Origin: Deltaproteobacteria bacterium
Lineage (GTDB): Bacteria > Desulfobacterota > Syntrophorhabdia > Syntrophorhabdales > JANXAF01
DNA: 41,141 nucleotides
Assembly: GCA_026417175.1 (NCBI GenBank)
Contig: JAOADT010000003.1
Span: 1 to 41,141 of the forward strand
Reading direction: 5' to 3'
The position numbers were made by a program, and so were the translations under genes. Positions 25,129 through 34,087 of the stretch are shown here, piece by piece (position 1 is the stretch's first letter; every line of letters begins with the position of its first letter). The notes under the pieces were generated by a model. That model saw nothing but the letters and a program-made list of their open reading frames with translations, had not been told where the DNA came from and searched no databases.

Positions 25129-26386
25129 AAGCCTCGATAGTGGCAGTGATCTCTTCCTCCGTATGAGCTAATGTCAAAAATGAAGCCTCGTATGGACTGG
25201 GGGCAAAAAAGAAACCAGATTCCAGCATAAGTTTGAAAAATTTTTCGTAAAGGATTTTATCTGAGCTTTTTGCGCTTTCATAGTCTCTAACTCTTTTTTC
25301 AGTAAAAAACCCCGAAAACATTCCGCACACAGCGTTTATGGTGTAAGGTACTTTGTATTTTTTCGCTACCTTCTCCACCTCTTCTTTTATCTTTTTCACA
25401 TTTCTTTCAAGATATTCGTATGCCTCTTTGCGCTCCTTTAGATACTGGACCACATATTTACCCGCTCTTACGGCCACAGGATTTCCAGAAAGCGTGCCAG
25501 CCTGATACACTCCACCTAATGGAGAGATACTTTCCATTATTTGCCTCTTCCCTCCGAATAGACCTACTGGAAAACCACCACCAATTATCTTTCCTAGACA
25601 AGTAATGTCAGGATCTATCCCGAAGATAGTTTGTGCACCACCATATGCAACCCTAAACCCAGTAATTACCTCGTCAAATATAAGAACAATACCTTTTTCC
25701 TTGCACAATGACTCGAGATTTTTAAGAAAATCTGGATCTGGTAATATAACACCCATATTCCCCATAATCGGTTCCACAATTACACATGCCACGTCTCTGT
25801 CTTCTTTTACTATTCTCCAGACAGAATCTATATTGTTGAAATCTGCGACATGCGTATTTTTTACGTGATCATCCAAAACACCCTTACTTTCCGGTTGGCT
25901 AAGTGTGGCCATTCCAGAACCGCCACTCGTAAGAAGGAAATCCGCGTGCCCATGATAAGCGCCTTTGAACTTTATGATGTTCTTTTTTCCCGTGTAACCA
26001 CGGGCTAGTCGTATGGCGCTCATTGTTGCTTCTGTTCCAGAGTTTGTAAGTCGCAAAAGTTCGATAGAGGGAAAAGCCTCAATAATAAGTTCCGCAAACT
26101 CTACCTCATAAGGGTGACAGAGACCGTAACTTGTTCCGGATTTCACTGCATCCTTTATCTCTTCAACTAGTCCCCCGTGAGCATGGCCAAGAATTATGGC
26201 ACCCCAGGAACAGACGTAATCTATATAAGCATTTCCATCTACATCAAAAAGGTGGGACCCATATGCCCGCTCCACGTAAAAAGGTATTTCATTCACTGAG
26301 ATGAATGATCTAACTGGACTGTTCACACCACCTGGAATAAGTTTTTTTGCCTTCTCAAAAAAGATCTGAGATTTTTCTCTATTCAT
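25094..26386 (-). CDS. hemL: Glutamate-1-semialdehyde 2,1-aminomutase
   Basis: 430 residues, class-III aminotransferase fold. It converts glutamate-1-semialdehyde to 5-aminolevulinate, the C5 entry to tetrapyrroles. Recognisable parts are LIPGGVNSPVRSF, RLTNSGTEATMSAIRLARG, FKGAYHGHADF, LIFDEVITGFRVAYGG and the PLP lysine in LGKIIGGGFPVGLFGG. It ends near TIEAYEKIF and is of full length. It overlaps the ahbB-like gene by 8 bases upstream and alr by 35 downstream. The neighbouring siroheme decarboxylase-like gene supports a tetrapyrrole role. Confidence 0.95.
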   Translation of the reverse strand: MNREKSQIFFEKAKKLIPGGVNSPVRSFISVNEIPFYVERAYGSHLFDVDGNAYIDYVCSWGAIILGHAHGGLVEEIKDAVKSGTSYGLCHPYEVEFAELIIEAFPSIELLRLTNSGTEATMSAIRLARGYTGKKNIIKFKGAYHGHADFLLTSGGSGMATLSQPESKGVLDDHVKNTHVADFNNIDSVWRIVKEDRDVACVIVEPIMGNMGVILPDPDFLKNLESLCKEKGIVLIFDEVITGFRVAYGGAQTIFGIDPDITCLGKIIGGGFPVGLFGGKRQIMESISPLGGVYQAGTLSGNPVAVRAGKYVVQYLKERKEAYEYLERNVKKIKEEVEKVAKKYKVPYTINAVCGMFSGFFTEKRVRDYESAKSSDKILYEKFFKLMLESGFFFAPSPYEASFLTLAHTEEEITATIEAYEKIFRQLGKR

Positions 26387-26840
26387 GTTTTAATGATAGT
26401 CCTATCTTTTTAAATTCTCTTTTGCTCAAAAAGATTTTGAAATCCTTTAACCCTGTTTTCTCTGAAATTTCCTTTACCTTTTCATAAAATTCCCTCTCAT
26501 TTTTTGTGTGGATTACGGTGTAGAGATTGTAGTCCCAAAATCCACTCGTTTCCCTTTCATAACAATGACTCACTTCAGGAAAAGAAGCCATTATCTTTCC
26601 TTTTTCCTCTACCTCATCATCTTTAACTTTCCATACGACCATACCATTATAGAGATATGAGACCTTTCTATGGTGAAGAATTGCAGCTATTCTCCTTATT
26701 TTTCCCTCTTCCTTCATTCGTTTTAGGGCAAAAATAAGTTCCATCTCTTCCATTCCCAAGCTTTTTGCAAGAATCTCGTACGGCTTTTCTGTCAGCGGAA
26801 AATCCGCTGGGATTTTCCTTAGGATTTCTCTTTCGTCCAT
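26379..26840 (-). CDS. AhbB/NirDL-type siroheme decarboxylase-like protein
   Basis: 153 residues from ATG 26840. An Lrp/AsnC-like winged helix (LTEKPYEILAKSLGMEEME) leads into the motif RRIAAILHHRKVSYLYNGMVVW and then SHCYERETSGFWDYNLYTVIH, both characteristic of the AhbA/AhbB and NirD/L/G/H family. In sulfate reducers AhbA and AhbB together decarboxylate siroheme on the alternative heme route. The conserved His in HHRK and HCYER fit the active site. No AhbA, AhbC or AhbD partner is in the window. A TTG at 26876 would extend the N-terminus but coincides with the -35 of a promoter whose start point falls at the ATG, so 26840 is preferred. Confidence 0.8.
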   Translation of the reverse strand: MDEREILRKIPADFPLTEKPYEILAKSLGMEEMELIFALKRMKEEGKIRRIAAILHHRKVSYLYNGMVVWKVKDDEVEEKGKIMASFPEVSHCYERETSGFWDYNLYTVIHTKNEREFYEKVKEISEKTGLKDFKIFLSKREFKKIGLSLKHE

Positions 26841-26847
26841 TTGACAT

Positions 26848-26876
26848 AGTTTACATACAAAGGGTAAGGTTTTCAA
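26848..26876 (-). promoter_or_regulatory. Promoter of the ahbB-hemL-alr-mla operon
   Basis: On the minus strand TTGAAA (26876-26871), 17-bp spacer, TAAACT (26853-26848), seven bases before the ATG at 26840. No Shine-Dalgarno is present, so a leaderless message is likely. Confidence 0.5.
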
Positions 26877-26893
26877 ATCGAAATAAAAATTTT

Positions 26894-26922
26894 TTGATCA
26901 AATAAAAAAACTGTGCTATAAA
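26894..26922 (+). promoter_or_regulatory. Promoter of the PAS sensor kinase
   Basis: TTGATC (26894-26899), exactly 17 bp, TATAAA (26917-26922) with the extended element TGC directly before it. Transcription would start close to AGGAG (26927-26931), which serves GTG 26936. Confidence 0.7.
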
Positions 26923-26935
26923 CCCTAGGAGAAAA

Positions 26936-29659
26936 GTGAGCGAAACTAAAGGTAAAAAAAATAAAAAGACAGACCTTTTGAAAATACTTCTTAATACCAC
27001 GCCTGAGTCAATATTGATAACTGACGTTGAAGGAAAAATTCTAGTTGCAAACGCTACATTGGCTAAGAGGATTGGAAAACCTGTTGAGGAAATAGTAGGT
27101 TTAACCTTTTATGATATTTTCCCCGAAGAGGTCGCTAAAAGACGAATTGATAATGTTAAGGAAGTTATATCTAGTAAAGAACCACAGATATTTGAGGATG
27201 AAAGGGAAGGTAGATATTATCAGGCCCACATGAGTCCAATATTTGGGGATTCTGGCGAGGTAGAAAAGGTACTCATTGTGGCATTTGATATTACTGCTAG
27301 GAAACAGGCGGAAAAAAAGGCAATTGAGGAAAGGGACAGACTTTTTTCAATACTAAACAGTATAGAGGAAGCCATATACATCTCAGACATGGATACTTAT
27401 GAGATTCTTTATGCAAATGAATTTTTGAAACGGATACTCGGTCGAGATCCTGTGGGAGGTATATGTTATAAAGAGTTTCAGGGCTTTGATCGTCCTTGTA
27501 GTTTTTGCACGAACGAGATAATCCGAAACTTAAAAGGAAATCCTTACCGCTGGGAGTATTATAATCCCGTTTTAAAACGATACTTTGACATAACCGATAA
27601 GGTCATTACCTGGGTTGACGGAAGAGAAGTAAGATTTGAGATGGCCGTAGATATAACAGAAAGAAAAAACGCCGAGATTGCTCTGAAGTTAAATGAAGAG
27701 CTCTATCGATCTTCAATTTCAAATTTAAGGGAAGGATTTATAAGGGTGACATTAGACGGTAAGATCATCATGGTTAATAACTCTTATGCAAAAATGTATG
27801 GATATTCTTCACCTGAAGAGATGATGAAATCAGTACAAGATATTGGTAAGGATCTCTATGTTAACCCCGAAGATAGAACAAAAATGTTAGAGATGATAAT
27901 GAAATACGGTTTTGTAGAAAACTATGAATCCCAAAGGAAGACTAAAGACGGAAGAATAATCTGGGTGTCGACTAACTCAAGAGCAATAACAGATGAACAA
28001 GGAAACATTTTGTACCTAGAAGGAACTGATATAGATATCACGGACAGGAAAAAAGCAGAAGAAAAACTCAAAGAAGAAAGGAAAAAGTTTGGCATTCTAA
28101 TAGAGAATTTGCCTTTTGGGGCCGTCCTTGTAGATCCAAAGGGAAAGTATCTTTACGCAAACAAAAAGTTCACAGAGATGACAGGATACACTTTGGAGGA
28201 GGTTCCTGATGGAAAAACCTTCATAAAGAAAGCTTTTCCTGATGAAAAATCAAGACTGGAGGTGATCTCTCTTTGGAAGGAGGATACAAAAAAATTCAAA
28301 GTTGGAGAATCCATACCCAGAACTTTTACTGTGACCTGTAAAGACGGAAGTGTAAAAAGACTAACAGTTACAACGGTTTTTGTAGCCGAGAACTTATACG
28401 TCATGGGTTATGAAGATGTAACCGAGGCAGAAAAAAACGCACTTTTACTTCGTGAAAGCGAAAAGAAATACAGATCAATTGTAGAAAATGCATCGGAGGG
28501 TATATTTCAATCTACGCTTGATGGCATGTATGTATTTGCGAATCCTGCAATGGTAAAGATGCTCGGTTATTCTTCCTTCGAAGAACTCAAAGAGGCCATA
28601 ACCGATATACGATCACAACTCTATGTGAATCCTGCCGACAGAGATAAATTTTTACAGATCTTAAAGGAAGAAGGGAAAGTAATAAATTACGAGACTCAGC
28701 TTTACAGAAAAGATGGAAATGTCATATGGGTAAATGCAACAGCCTGGCCTGTATATGATGAACAAGGAAACTTCCTTTACATTCAAGGTATTGCAGAAGA
28801 TGTGACCGAAAGAAAAAAGAAAGAAGAAGAGCTTAACTCCCTCAGAGAACAGTTTTTACAAGCCCAAAAAATGGAAGCCATAGGGCGCCTAGCCGGCGGA
28901 ATAGCGCACGATTTCAATAACGTCCTTACAGTCATACTTGGTACCTGCCAGCTTGCGCTTTTGAGTTTGGAAGACAAGGAAAAAATGAGAAAGAACATAG
29001 AGACCATAATGAACTCAGCGGAAAAAGCGGCATCTTTAACAAGACAACTTCTCGCTTATAGTAGAAGGCAGCTAATGCAACTTACGGTTCTTGACCTAAA
29101 TAAGTTGATAATGAGTATGGAGGATATGCTAAAGAGGCTTTTGGGCGAAGAAATAGAGATAACAACGTACCTTGAGAAAAATCTAGGTAAAGTAAAGGCT
29201 GACCCGACGCAGTTGCAGCAAGTGATAATAAATCTGGCCGTGAACGCAAAAGATGCTATGCCAGATGGTGGAAAGTTGATTCTTGAGACCTATAACGTTG
29301 AGTTAAATGAGGATTATGCCCGCACACATCTTGGGGTGAGTCCTGGAAGCTATGTAATGTTTTCTATAACTGACACGGGCACGGGTATCCCCAAAGAAAT
29401 AATGCCTCATATCTTTGAGCCTTTTTTTACCACAAAGCAGAAAGGGGAAGGAACAGGTCTTGGTCTATCCACGGTTTATGGGATTGTAAAACAGCTGGGG
29501 GGTCATATATACGTCTACAGTGAGGAAGGTAGAGGAACGACTTTCAAGATATATCTACCCCGTGTCGATGAGAAAGCAGAAAGACCGAAAAAGAAAGAAA
29601 GGATTGAAGAAAAAGTTGTTGTTCCACAGCGAGAAGACGATACTTCTGATCGAGGATGA
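26936..29659 (+). CDS. Multi-PAS sensor histidine kinase
   Basis: 907 residues, no membrane segment, hence a cytoplasmic sensor. Five PAS domains lie at about 10-125, 130-250, 255-375, 380-500 and 505-630; several end in the DITxRK motif that links to the next domain. The second contains a cysteine pair PCSFC and ICYKEF, typical of a PAS variant. The kinase core has GGIAHDFNNVLTV with phospho-accepting His658, N-box NLAVNAKDAMPDGG, DTGTGIP, FEPFFTTKQKGEGTGLGLSTVYG. This is the class usually fused to a C-terminal receiver, and that receiver follows in another frame. The GTG start is backed by AGGAG. Its signal is unknown; PAS domains may bind heme, flavin or small ligands. Confidence 0.92.
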   Translation: MSETKGKKNKKTDLLKILLNTTPESILITDVEGKILVANATLAKRIGKPVEEIVGLTFYDIFPEEVAKRRIDNVKEVISSKEPQIFEDEREGRYYQAHMSPIFGDSGEVEKVLIVAFDITARKQAEKKAIEERDRLFSILNSIEEAIYISDMDTYEILYANEFLKRILGRDPVGGICYKEFQGFDRPCSFCTNEIIRNLKGNPYRWEYYNPVLKRYFDITDKVITWVDGREVRFEMAVDITERKNAEIALKLNEELYRSSISNLREGFIRVTLDGKIIMVNNSYAKMYGYSSPEEMMKSVQDIGKDLYVNPEDRTKMLEMIMKYGFVENYESQRKTKDGRIIWVSTNSRAITDEQGNILYLEGTDIDITDRKKAEEKLKEERKKFGILIENLPFGAVLVDPKGKYLYANKKFTEMTGYTLEEVPDGKTFIKKAFPDEKSRLEVISLWKEDTKKFKVGESIPRTFTVTCKDGSVKRLTVTTVFVAENLYVMGYEDVTEAEKNALLLRESEKKYRSIVENASEGIFQSTLDGMYVFANPAMVKMLGYSSFEELKEAITDIRSQLYVNPADRDKFLQILKEEGKVINYETQLYRKDGNVIWVNATAWPVYDEQGNFLYIQGIAEDVTERKKKEEELNSLREQFLQAQKMEAIGRLAGGIAHDFNNVLTVILGTCQLALLSLEDKEKMRKNIETIMNSAEKAASLTRQLLAYSRRQLMQLTVLDLNKLIMSMEDMLKRLLGEEIEITTYLEKNLGKVKADPTQLQQVIINLAVNAKDAMPDGGKLILETYNVELNEDYARTHLGVSPGSYVMFSITDTGTGIPKEIMPHIFEPFFTTKQKGEGTGLGLSTVYGIVKQLGGHIYVYSEEGRGTTFKIYLPRVDEKAERPKKKERIEEKVVVPQREDDTSDRG

Positions 29660-29999
29660 CGAACATGTCCTTAAGGTGACCTCTCAAATGCTAAAAAGTC
29701 TGGGCTTTAATGTCATTGAAGCACAAAATGAGGAACAAGCAGTAGAAGCTGCACGAAATCTAAAAGAGAAACTTGACCTTATTCTCACGGATGTGGTTAT
29801 CCCCGGGATTAGGGCTCCTGCCCTTACGGTTCGGTTAAAAAAGCTACACCCCGAGGCTAAGGTTCTATTCATGTCCGGGTATACGGAAAACGCCATAGCT
29901 CACTACGGTATCATATATCCTGGGGTCAATTTCATTCAAAAACCTTTTACAGTAGAAGAAATTGGAAAAAAAATCGTTGAGGTCCTTAAGAAGGATTAG
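29604..29999 (+). CDS. Receiver domain, out of frame with the upstream kinase
   Basis: A complete CheY-like receiver beginning ILLIEDDEHVLKVTSQML, with the phospho-acceptor in LILTDVVIPG, FMSGYTENA and the lysine in FIQKPF. It lies in a different frame from the kinase, whose ORF stops at 29659 after reading through the same DNA. The natural fusion point would be between VVVPQRE (kinase frame) and EKTILLIEDD (receiver frame), consistent with loss of two bases in a GAGAAG stretch near 29631. Alternatively it is a separate overlapping gene started at TTG 29604 or 29616 behind AAAGGA. The start is therefore uncertain. The 3' end overlaps motB by 14 bases, convergently. Confidence 0.75.
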   Translation: MKKKLLFHSEKTILLIEDDEHVLKVTSQMLKSLGFNVIEAQNEEQAVEAARNLKEKLDLILTDVVIPGIRAPALTVRLKKLHPEAKVLFMSGYTENAIAHYGIIYPGVNFIQKPFTVEEIGKKIVEVLKKD

Positions 30000-30675
30000 A
30001 TTTTAAGATTATAATTTCTATTCTCCTGTTTAATGCTCTACCCACGGGGGTCTCATTTCCTGCAATTGGTTTATATTCGGCGTAACCGGAAGCAGAGAAC
30101 CTATTGGGAGGAATGCCTGTTTTCTCTATGAAATATCTCACAACTTCGGTTGCGCGTCTTACTGATAATTCCCAATTTGATTTAAACTCCGAATTACTGA
30201 TAGGCAAGTTATCCGTATGACCCTCTACTCTTATATGGTTTGGTATTTTTTTTATTAAAGGCGCTATTTTATGGATCGCGTTTTTCGCGTTTTCCTTTAA
30301 CTCAGCCTTTCCCTCATCGAAAAAAGCTCTGTCTAAGATTCTTATGACTATTCCCCTTTCATCACTTACCACCGATACTTGGTTTAATCCTTGCATTACT
30401 TTCAACTCTTCTAACTCTTTTTCTATTTCACTCTTCAAAAGCTCGTTTTCATCGAGCACACCCTTTCCAGTTAACCCTCCCTTTTCAGCGATACCAGAGC
30501 CCGAAACAAATATGGTTTTCAGGTGTCTAGAGACCTCTTTGTATTTCTCAGCATCCTGCTTTGAAAATGCGTACATCATTATGAAAAAAGCCAAAAGTAG
30601 TGTAATAAGATCGGCGTATGTTATTAACCATCTCTCCACATTTTCATGGTCTTCGTGTCTTTTCCTCTTTCCCAT
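29986..30675 (-). CDS. motB: Flagellar stator protein MotB
   Basis: 229 residues. A basic N-terminus (MGKRKRHED) is followed by one membrane helix, TYADLITLLLAFFIMMYAF, with the ion-carrying Asp22, and a C-terminal OmpA-like peptidoglycan-binding domain (VEGHTDNLPI, NWELSVRRATEVVRYF, GNETPVGRALNRRIEII). It anchors the stator to the cell wall. It begins 3 bases after motA stops and is the last gene of the sigma-28 operon. Confidence 0.95.
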   Translation of the reverse strand: MGKRKRHEDHENVERWLITYADLITLLLAFFIMMYAFSKQDAEKYKEVSRHLKTIFVSGSGIAEKGGLTGKGVLDENELLKSEIEKELEELKVMQGLNQVSVVSDERGIVIRILDRAFFDEGKAELKENAKNAIHKIAPLIKKIPNHIRVEGHTDNLPISNSEFKSNWELSVRRATEVVRYFIEKTGIPPNRFSASGYAEYKPIAGNETPVGRALNRRIEIIILKSNPS

Positions 30676-30678
30676 GTC

Positions 30679-31440
30679 TTATCTTTCTTCCCTTTTCTCA
30701 GGGACAAGAAAAGAAAGGAGTTTCATCTTTATTACCCTTGGGTTTTCCCCTACGGCAAGTGATATTATGCCTTCTTTTATGAGTTCCAGATGAAGCGCTT
30801 CCTCCTGATGCTTCGCTTTCAGCTTGTCCGAAATTGGAAGATATATAAGGTTTGCCATTGCAACACCCCAAAGAGTAGCTATAAATGCTGATGCTATAGC
30901 GGATGCCATATTTGAAGTATTTTCCATGCTGGATAGTGCGTGTATCAGACCTAAAACTGTTCCCATAATTCCAAGTGTCGGGGAAAAACCACCCAGTTTT
31001 TGAAAAAAAATTGCCCCTTGTCTGTGTCTCTCTTCGATGTAAGAAATTTCTATATCGAGAATTTCTCTAATTTTGTTTGTGTCGAATCCGTCGATTGCAA
31101 GCTGAAGGGCCTTTTTCAGAAATGGGTCCCTTATTCTTTCAAGGTCAGACTCAAGACTTAAGAGTCCTGTCTTTCTCGTTTTCTGAGCGAGATTAAAAAT
31201 CGTCTCAATCAGTTCCTGGGGATTTAATTTTTTATCGAAAAAGGCAACCTTTAATATTGCGGGTAGACTCATTAGCTGCCGAAAAGAGGCCGTTATGGTG
31301 GCAGCTCCAAACGTTCCGAAGACCACTAGTATTACTGCGGGAAGCTGAAATAAAGAGGAGACCCTCCCACCTTCTAAGAGAAAAGATACAATCACTGCCC
31401 CGATTCCTATTAGAAGACCAAGTACTGTCGTTACATCCAT
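30679..31440 (-). CDS. motA: Flagellar stator protein MotA
   Basis: 253 residues with four membrane helices: VLGLLIGIGAVIVSFLLEGG, LPAVILVVFGTFGAATITA, LGGFSPTLGIMGTVLGLIHA and ASAFIATLWGVAMANLIYLP. The cytoplasmic loop (about 60-145) carries the charged residues that contact the rotor protein FliG, and PTLGIMGTVLGL holds the conserved proline of the ion channel. It lies 2 bases after the PilZ gene, so c-di-GMP sensing and stator synthesis share a transcript. Confidence 0.95.
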   Translation of the reverse strand: MDVTTVLGLLIGIGAVIVSFLLEGGRVSSLFQLPAVILVVFGTFGAATITASFRQLMSLPAILKVAFFDKKLNPQELIETIFNLAQKTRKTGLLSLESDLERIRDPFLKKALQLAIDGFDTNKIREILDIEISYIEERHRQGAIFFQKLGGFSPTLGIMGTVLGLIHALSSMENTSNMASAIASAFIATLWGVAMANLIYLPISDKLKAKHQEEALHLELIKEGIISLAVGENPRVIKMKLLSFLVPEKREER

Positions 31441-31442
31441 AA

Positions 31443-32021
31443 TTACTCATCCGCTTTACTCTTTTTTATCATCTCTCTCTGTCTTTTCAGGATGTAACTT
31501 ACAAGCAGGTCCCTGTCTTCCTCCGTTATCTCTATATATCTTGCGGCTACTTCCCACAAAGATTTTCCATTCTTTTTTTCTTCTTTGACCCTTAAAATTT
31601 CAGCTATCGTTCTTATTTTAGATGTGAAAGAGAATGGAAGGTAAATTACGAGTTCTAGGTAAGGTTTTTGAGGCCTCTTCGGCGAAACAAATCTTATACC
31701 TGAACCACTTACATCCACTGTGAAGAGGCATTTAAAGAAAGAAGGTCTATCTCTTTTCTTCTCGATCCATTCTAAGATTGTGTCAAGCTTTCTATTTATA
31801 GCGTCAAGGTAAGCAAGAAAAATCTCAAATTCTTGTGTCCTCTTTTGCCTTTTTTGCTCATTAGGGTTAAGTAATATGCTTTTCAAAAAAGTTTTTTGAA
31901 AATCATCGTTCATTCTTTCTCGTACTTTTTCAAACTCATATTCTTCTATTTCTCTAAATTCAACTAAGAGGTCCTCTTTCAGTCTAAAATACTGTCGTCT
32001 TTCACTATCAACCATTTTCAC
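31443..32021 (-). CDS. PilZ-domain c-di-GMP-binding protein
   Basis: 192 residues. The start ERRQYFRLKEDLLVEF includes the RxxxR half of the c-di-GMP site and VDVSGSGIRFVSPKRP the D/NxSxxG half, separated by an insert of about 85 mostly helical residues (DDFQKTFLKSILL... EWIEKKRDR). The rest is a short beta-barrel ending in EVAARYIEITEEDRDLL. Position between an HD-GYP regulator and motA suggests it tunes the motor, as YcgR does, when c-di-GMP is high. It overlaps the HD-GYP gene by 14 bases. Confidence 0.85.
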   Translation of the reverse strand: MKMVDSERRQYFRLKEDLLVEFREIEEYEFEKVRERMNDDFQKTFLKSILLNPNEQKRQKRTQEFEIFLAYLDAINRKLDTILEWIEKKRDRPSFFKCLFTVDVSGSGIRFVSPKRPQKPYLELVIYLPFSFTSKIRTIAEILRVKEEKKNGKSLWEVAARYIEITEEDRDLLVSYILKRQREMIKKSKADE

Positions 32022-33486
32022 CCTTCTTGAATTGTCCCTCTCGCCGGATCATGTCTACGAAAACGTCTGCCACTTCTGGATCAAACTGCGTGCCTCGACA
32101 CCTTATTATCTCAGCTACTGCCTCGTCTTTTGTCATGGCTTTTCTATAAGGTCTATCTGTTACCATAGCATCGTAAGCATCGCATACAGCTATTATACGA
32201 GCACTCAATGGAATATCTGTGGAACTTAGGTGATCTGGATACCCTCGTCCGTCGTACCTTTCATGATGGTACCTTACGATCTTTGCCTCATTTGAGAGAA
32301 TCTCAAACCTGCTTATTATTTCCTCTCCGTATAATGAATGGTTTTTCATTATTTCATATTCTTCGTCCGTGAGTCGACCTGGTTTCAAAAGGATACTGTC
32401 TGGAATTCCTATCTTACCTATATCATGAACGGGACTAATGACTTCTAATGCGTTTCTTTCGTAATCAGAAAGGCCCATGAGATTAGCCAACTTTAAACTG
32501 TTGCGGGTAACCCTTCCGCAATGGCCCTGTGTGTATGCGTCTCTTCTGTTTATAGAAATTATGAGCGAGTTAAGGGTCTGGATAATACTGTCGAAAAGGC
32601 TTTCATAAAGCATCTTGTTTTCTATTTGAGTCGAGGCTTTTTCAGCTATAAGCTTAAGCAGAAATAACTCTTCCTGAGCAGATTTTTCTTTTTCATTTTT
32701 CTTCTTTTCTAGTCCTAAAAAACCTATACACTCACTTCGTATTACCAACGGGACAAGAAAGAGATCTTCTAGCTCGATATGTTTTTTTAGAGATCTTAGG
32801 TCTTTTGTAAGATTACCATCAAAAGTGATTCTTCTTTCCATTTTTCCTTTATCGCCTATTATCCTTACAGGAAAAATCTCCTCTTTTTCTCCATCAAATA
32901 TGTAGTACGCCGCAGATCTTCCTTCGAATATGTCTTTTGTAATCTCAAGTACTTTCTCGAAGACGTCCTCGTGAACCCTCACCGTATTGAATTTGGCTGA
33001 TATCTGATACATAGCAGTGAGTTCCTTTATCTTGTTCTGGAGTTCCCTATTGAGAAGCATTATCTTCTTTTTATCCTCGAGAGAATCTTGAATTCTCAAT
33101 TTTTCAGTAAGAAGCTCCTTTTCTCTTTTAGCCCTCAAAAGCACAAGCAAAAGTTTATCAAACTCAATAGGTTTTAATATAAAATCTGTGGCACCTTTTT
33201 TCATGGATTCAACCAAGATGTTAGGCTCAAAATACCCTGTCATCATTATGACAGGGGTTGTTGGATCCTCAAGTTTTATTCTCTCAAGTAATGAGATTCC
33301 ATTTGTGTCAGGGAGTTTTATGTCTGCTATTACTATGTCAGCTTTTTCCCTGTTTAAGACTTTTGTCGCCTCTTGTCCGTTATACGCCTTGAATACGTGG
33401 CAGCCATTAAGCTTTAGAAACTCAGCTAGCATGTCAACTATATCAGGAACATCATCTACTACTAGCACCTTTGTTTCTTCTAACAT
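32008..33486 (-). CDS. Response regulator with GAF and HD-GYP c-di-GMP phosphodiesterase domains
   Basis: 492 residues. The receiver (5-120) has acidic pair DD at 11-12 and phospho-acceptor D55 in IVIADIKLPD, with ILKPIEFDKL. A coiled linker and a GAF-like segment (about 165-300, SAAYYIFDG, LVIRSECIGFLGLEKK) follow. The C-terminal HD-GYP domain carries QGHCGRVTRNSLKLA, the metal-binding VHDIGKIGIPD, HSLYGEEII and the HHERYDGRGYPD motif. It should hydrolyse c-di-GMP when phosphorylated, favouring swimming. It sits between a second response regulator and the PilZ gene. Confidence 0.92.
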   Translation of the reverse strand: MLEETKVLVVDDVPDIVDMLAEFLKLNGCHVFKAYNGQEATKVLNREKADIVIADIKLPDTNGISLLERIKLEDPTTPVIMMTGYFEPNILVESMKKGATDFILKPIEFDKLLLVLLRAKREKELLTEKLRIQDSLEDKKKIMLLNRELQNKIKELTAMYQISAKFNTVRVHEDVFEKVLEITKDIFEGRSAAYYIFDGEKEEIFPVRIIGDKGKMERRITFDGNLTKDLRSLKKHIELEDLFLVPLVIRSECIGFLGLEKKKNEKEKSAQEELFLLKLIAEKASTQIENKMLYESLFDSIIQTLNSLIISINRRDAYTQGHCGRVTRNSLKLANLMGLSDYERNALEVISPVHDIGKIGIPDSILLKPGRLTDEEYEIMKNHSLYGEEIISRFEILSNEAKIVRYHHERYDGRGYPDHLSSTDIPLSARIIAVCDAYDAMVTDRPYRKAMTKDEAVAEIIRCRGTQFDPEVADVFVDMIRREGQFKKGENG

Positions 33487-33517
33487 TTGTATCCCTCTTC
33501 TTCGAGGTTCTTCTCTC

Positions 33518-34087
33518 TCATTCTATTAGCAACCTCCCCTTTTTTAGTTCTTCTAACTTTCTTATTTCGTTAATCAGATGTTCTGTGTCACTAGAAGGAA
33601 AAACTTTCGTCTCTTTTTCTGCCTTTTTATCAACACTTTTATACTTTTCTATTTCCTCGTATAGCTTTTGAAGCTTTGAAAAAAGCTCCATGTTCAGCTT
33701 TTTCAGATTGATCTTATCCTTTGCGTTCTTCACTATGACTTTGAGTTCGTCGAGCCTGAACGGTTTGATTATGTAATCAAACGCTCCGAGTTTTACCGCA
33801 TCTATAGCGGTATCGAGTGAGGCATAGGCAGTAATAATGATGAATTCGGTAAGATCATCTATTTTTTTTATCTTTCTTATCAACTCAATACCAGATAGGC
33901 CTGGCATGCTAAGATCGGTGATTATTAAATCGTATCGGAATTTTTTGTACTTCTCTATTGCTTCATTTCCATCTTTTGCCCCTTCTATGACTTCCGCTTC
34001 ATCTTTTAGATACTCAACTAAAAGGGAGACAACATCATAGTTGTCATCCACGATGAGGATACTGAAATGGCTACTTTTCTGGTTCAT
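33518..34087 (-). CDS. Response regulator with C-terminal coiled coil
   Basis: 189 residues. CheY-like receiver in the first 120 (LIVDDNYDVV, D58 in LIITDLSMPG, IIITAYASLDTAIDAV, YIIKPFRLDEL), then about 65 charged helical residues predicted to form a coiled coil, with no DNA-binding domain. It could act through protein contact, for example on the kinase for the adjacent HD-GYP regulator or on the motor switch. It overlaps the DVU0524-like gene by 17 bases. Confidence 0.88.
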   Translation of the reverse strand: MNQKSSHFSILIVDDNYDVVSLLVEYLKDEAEVIEGAKDGNEAIEKYKKFRYDLIITDLSMPGLSGIELIRKIKKIDDLTEFIIITAYASLDTAIDAVKLGAFDYIIKPFRLDELKVIVKNAKDKINLKKLNMELFSKLQKLYEEIEKYKSVDKKAEKETKVFPSSDTEHLINEIRKLEELKKGRLLIE

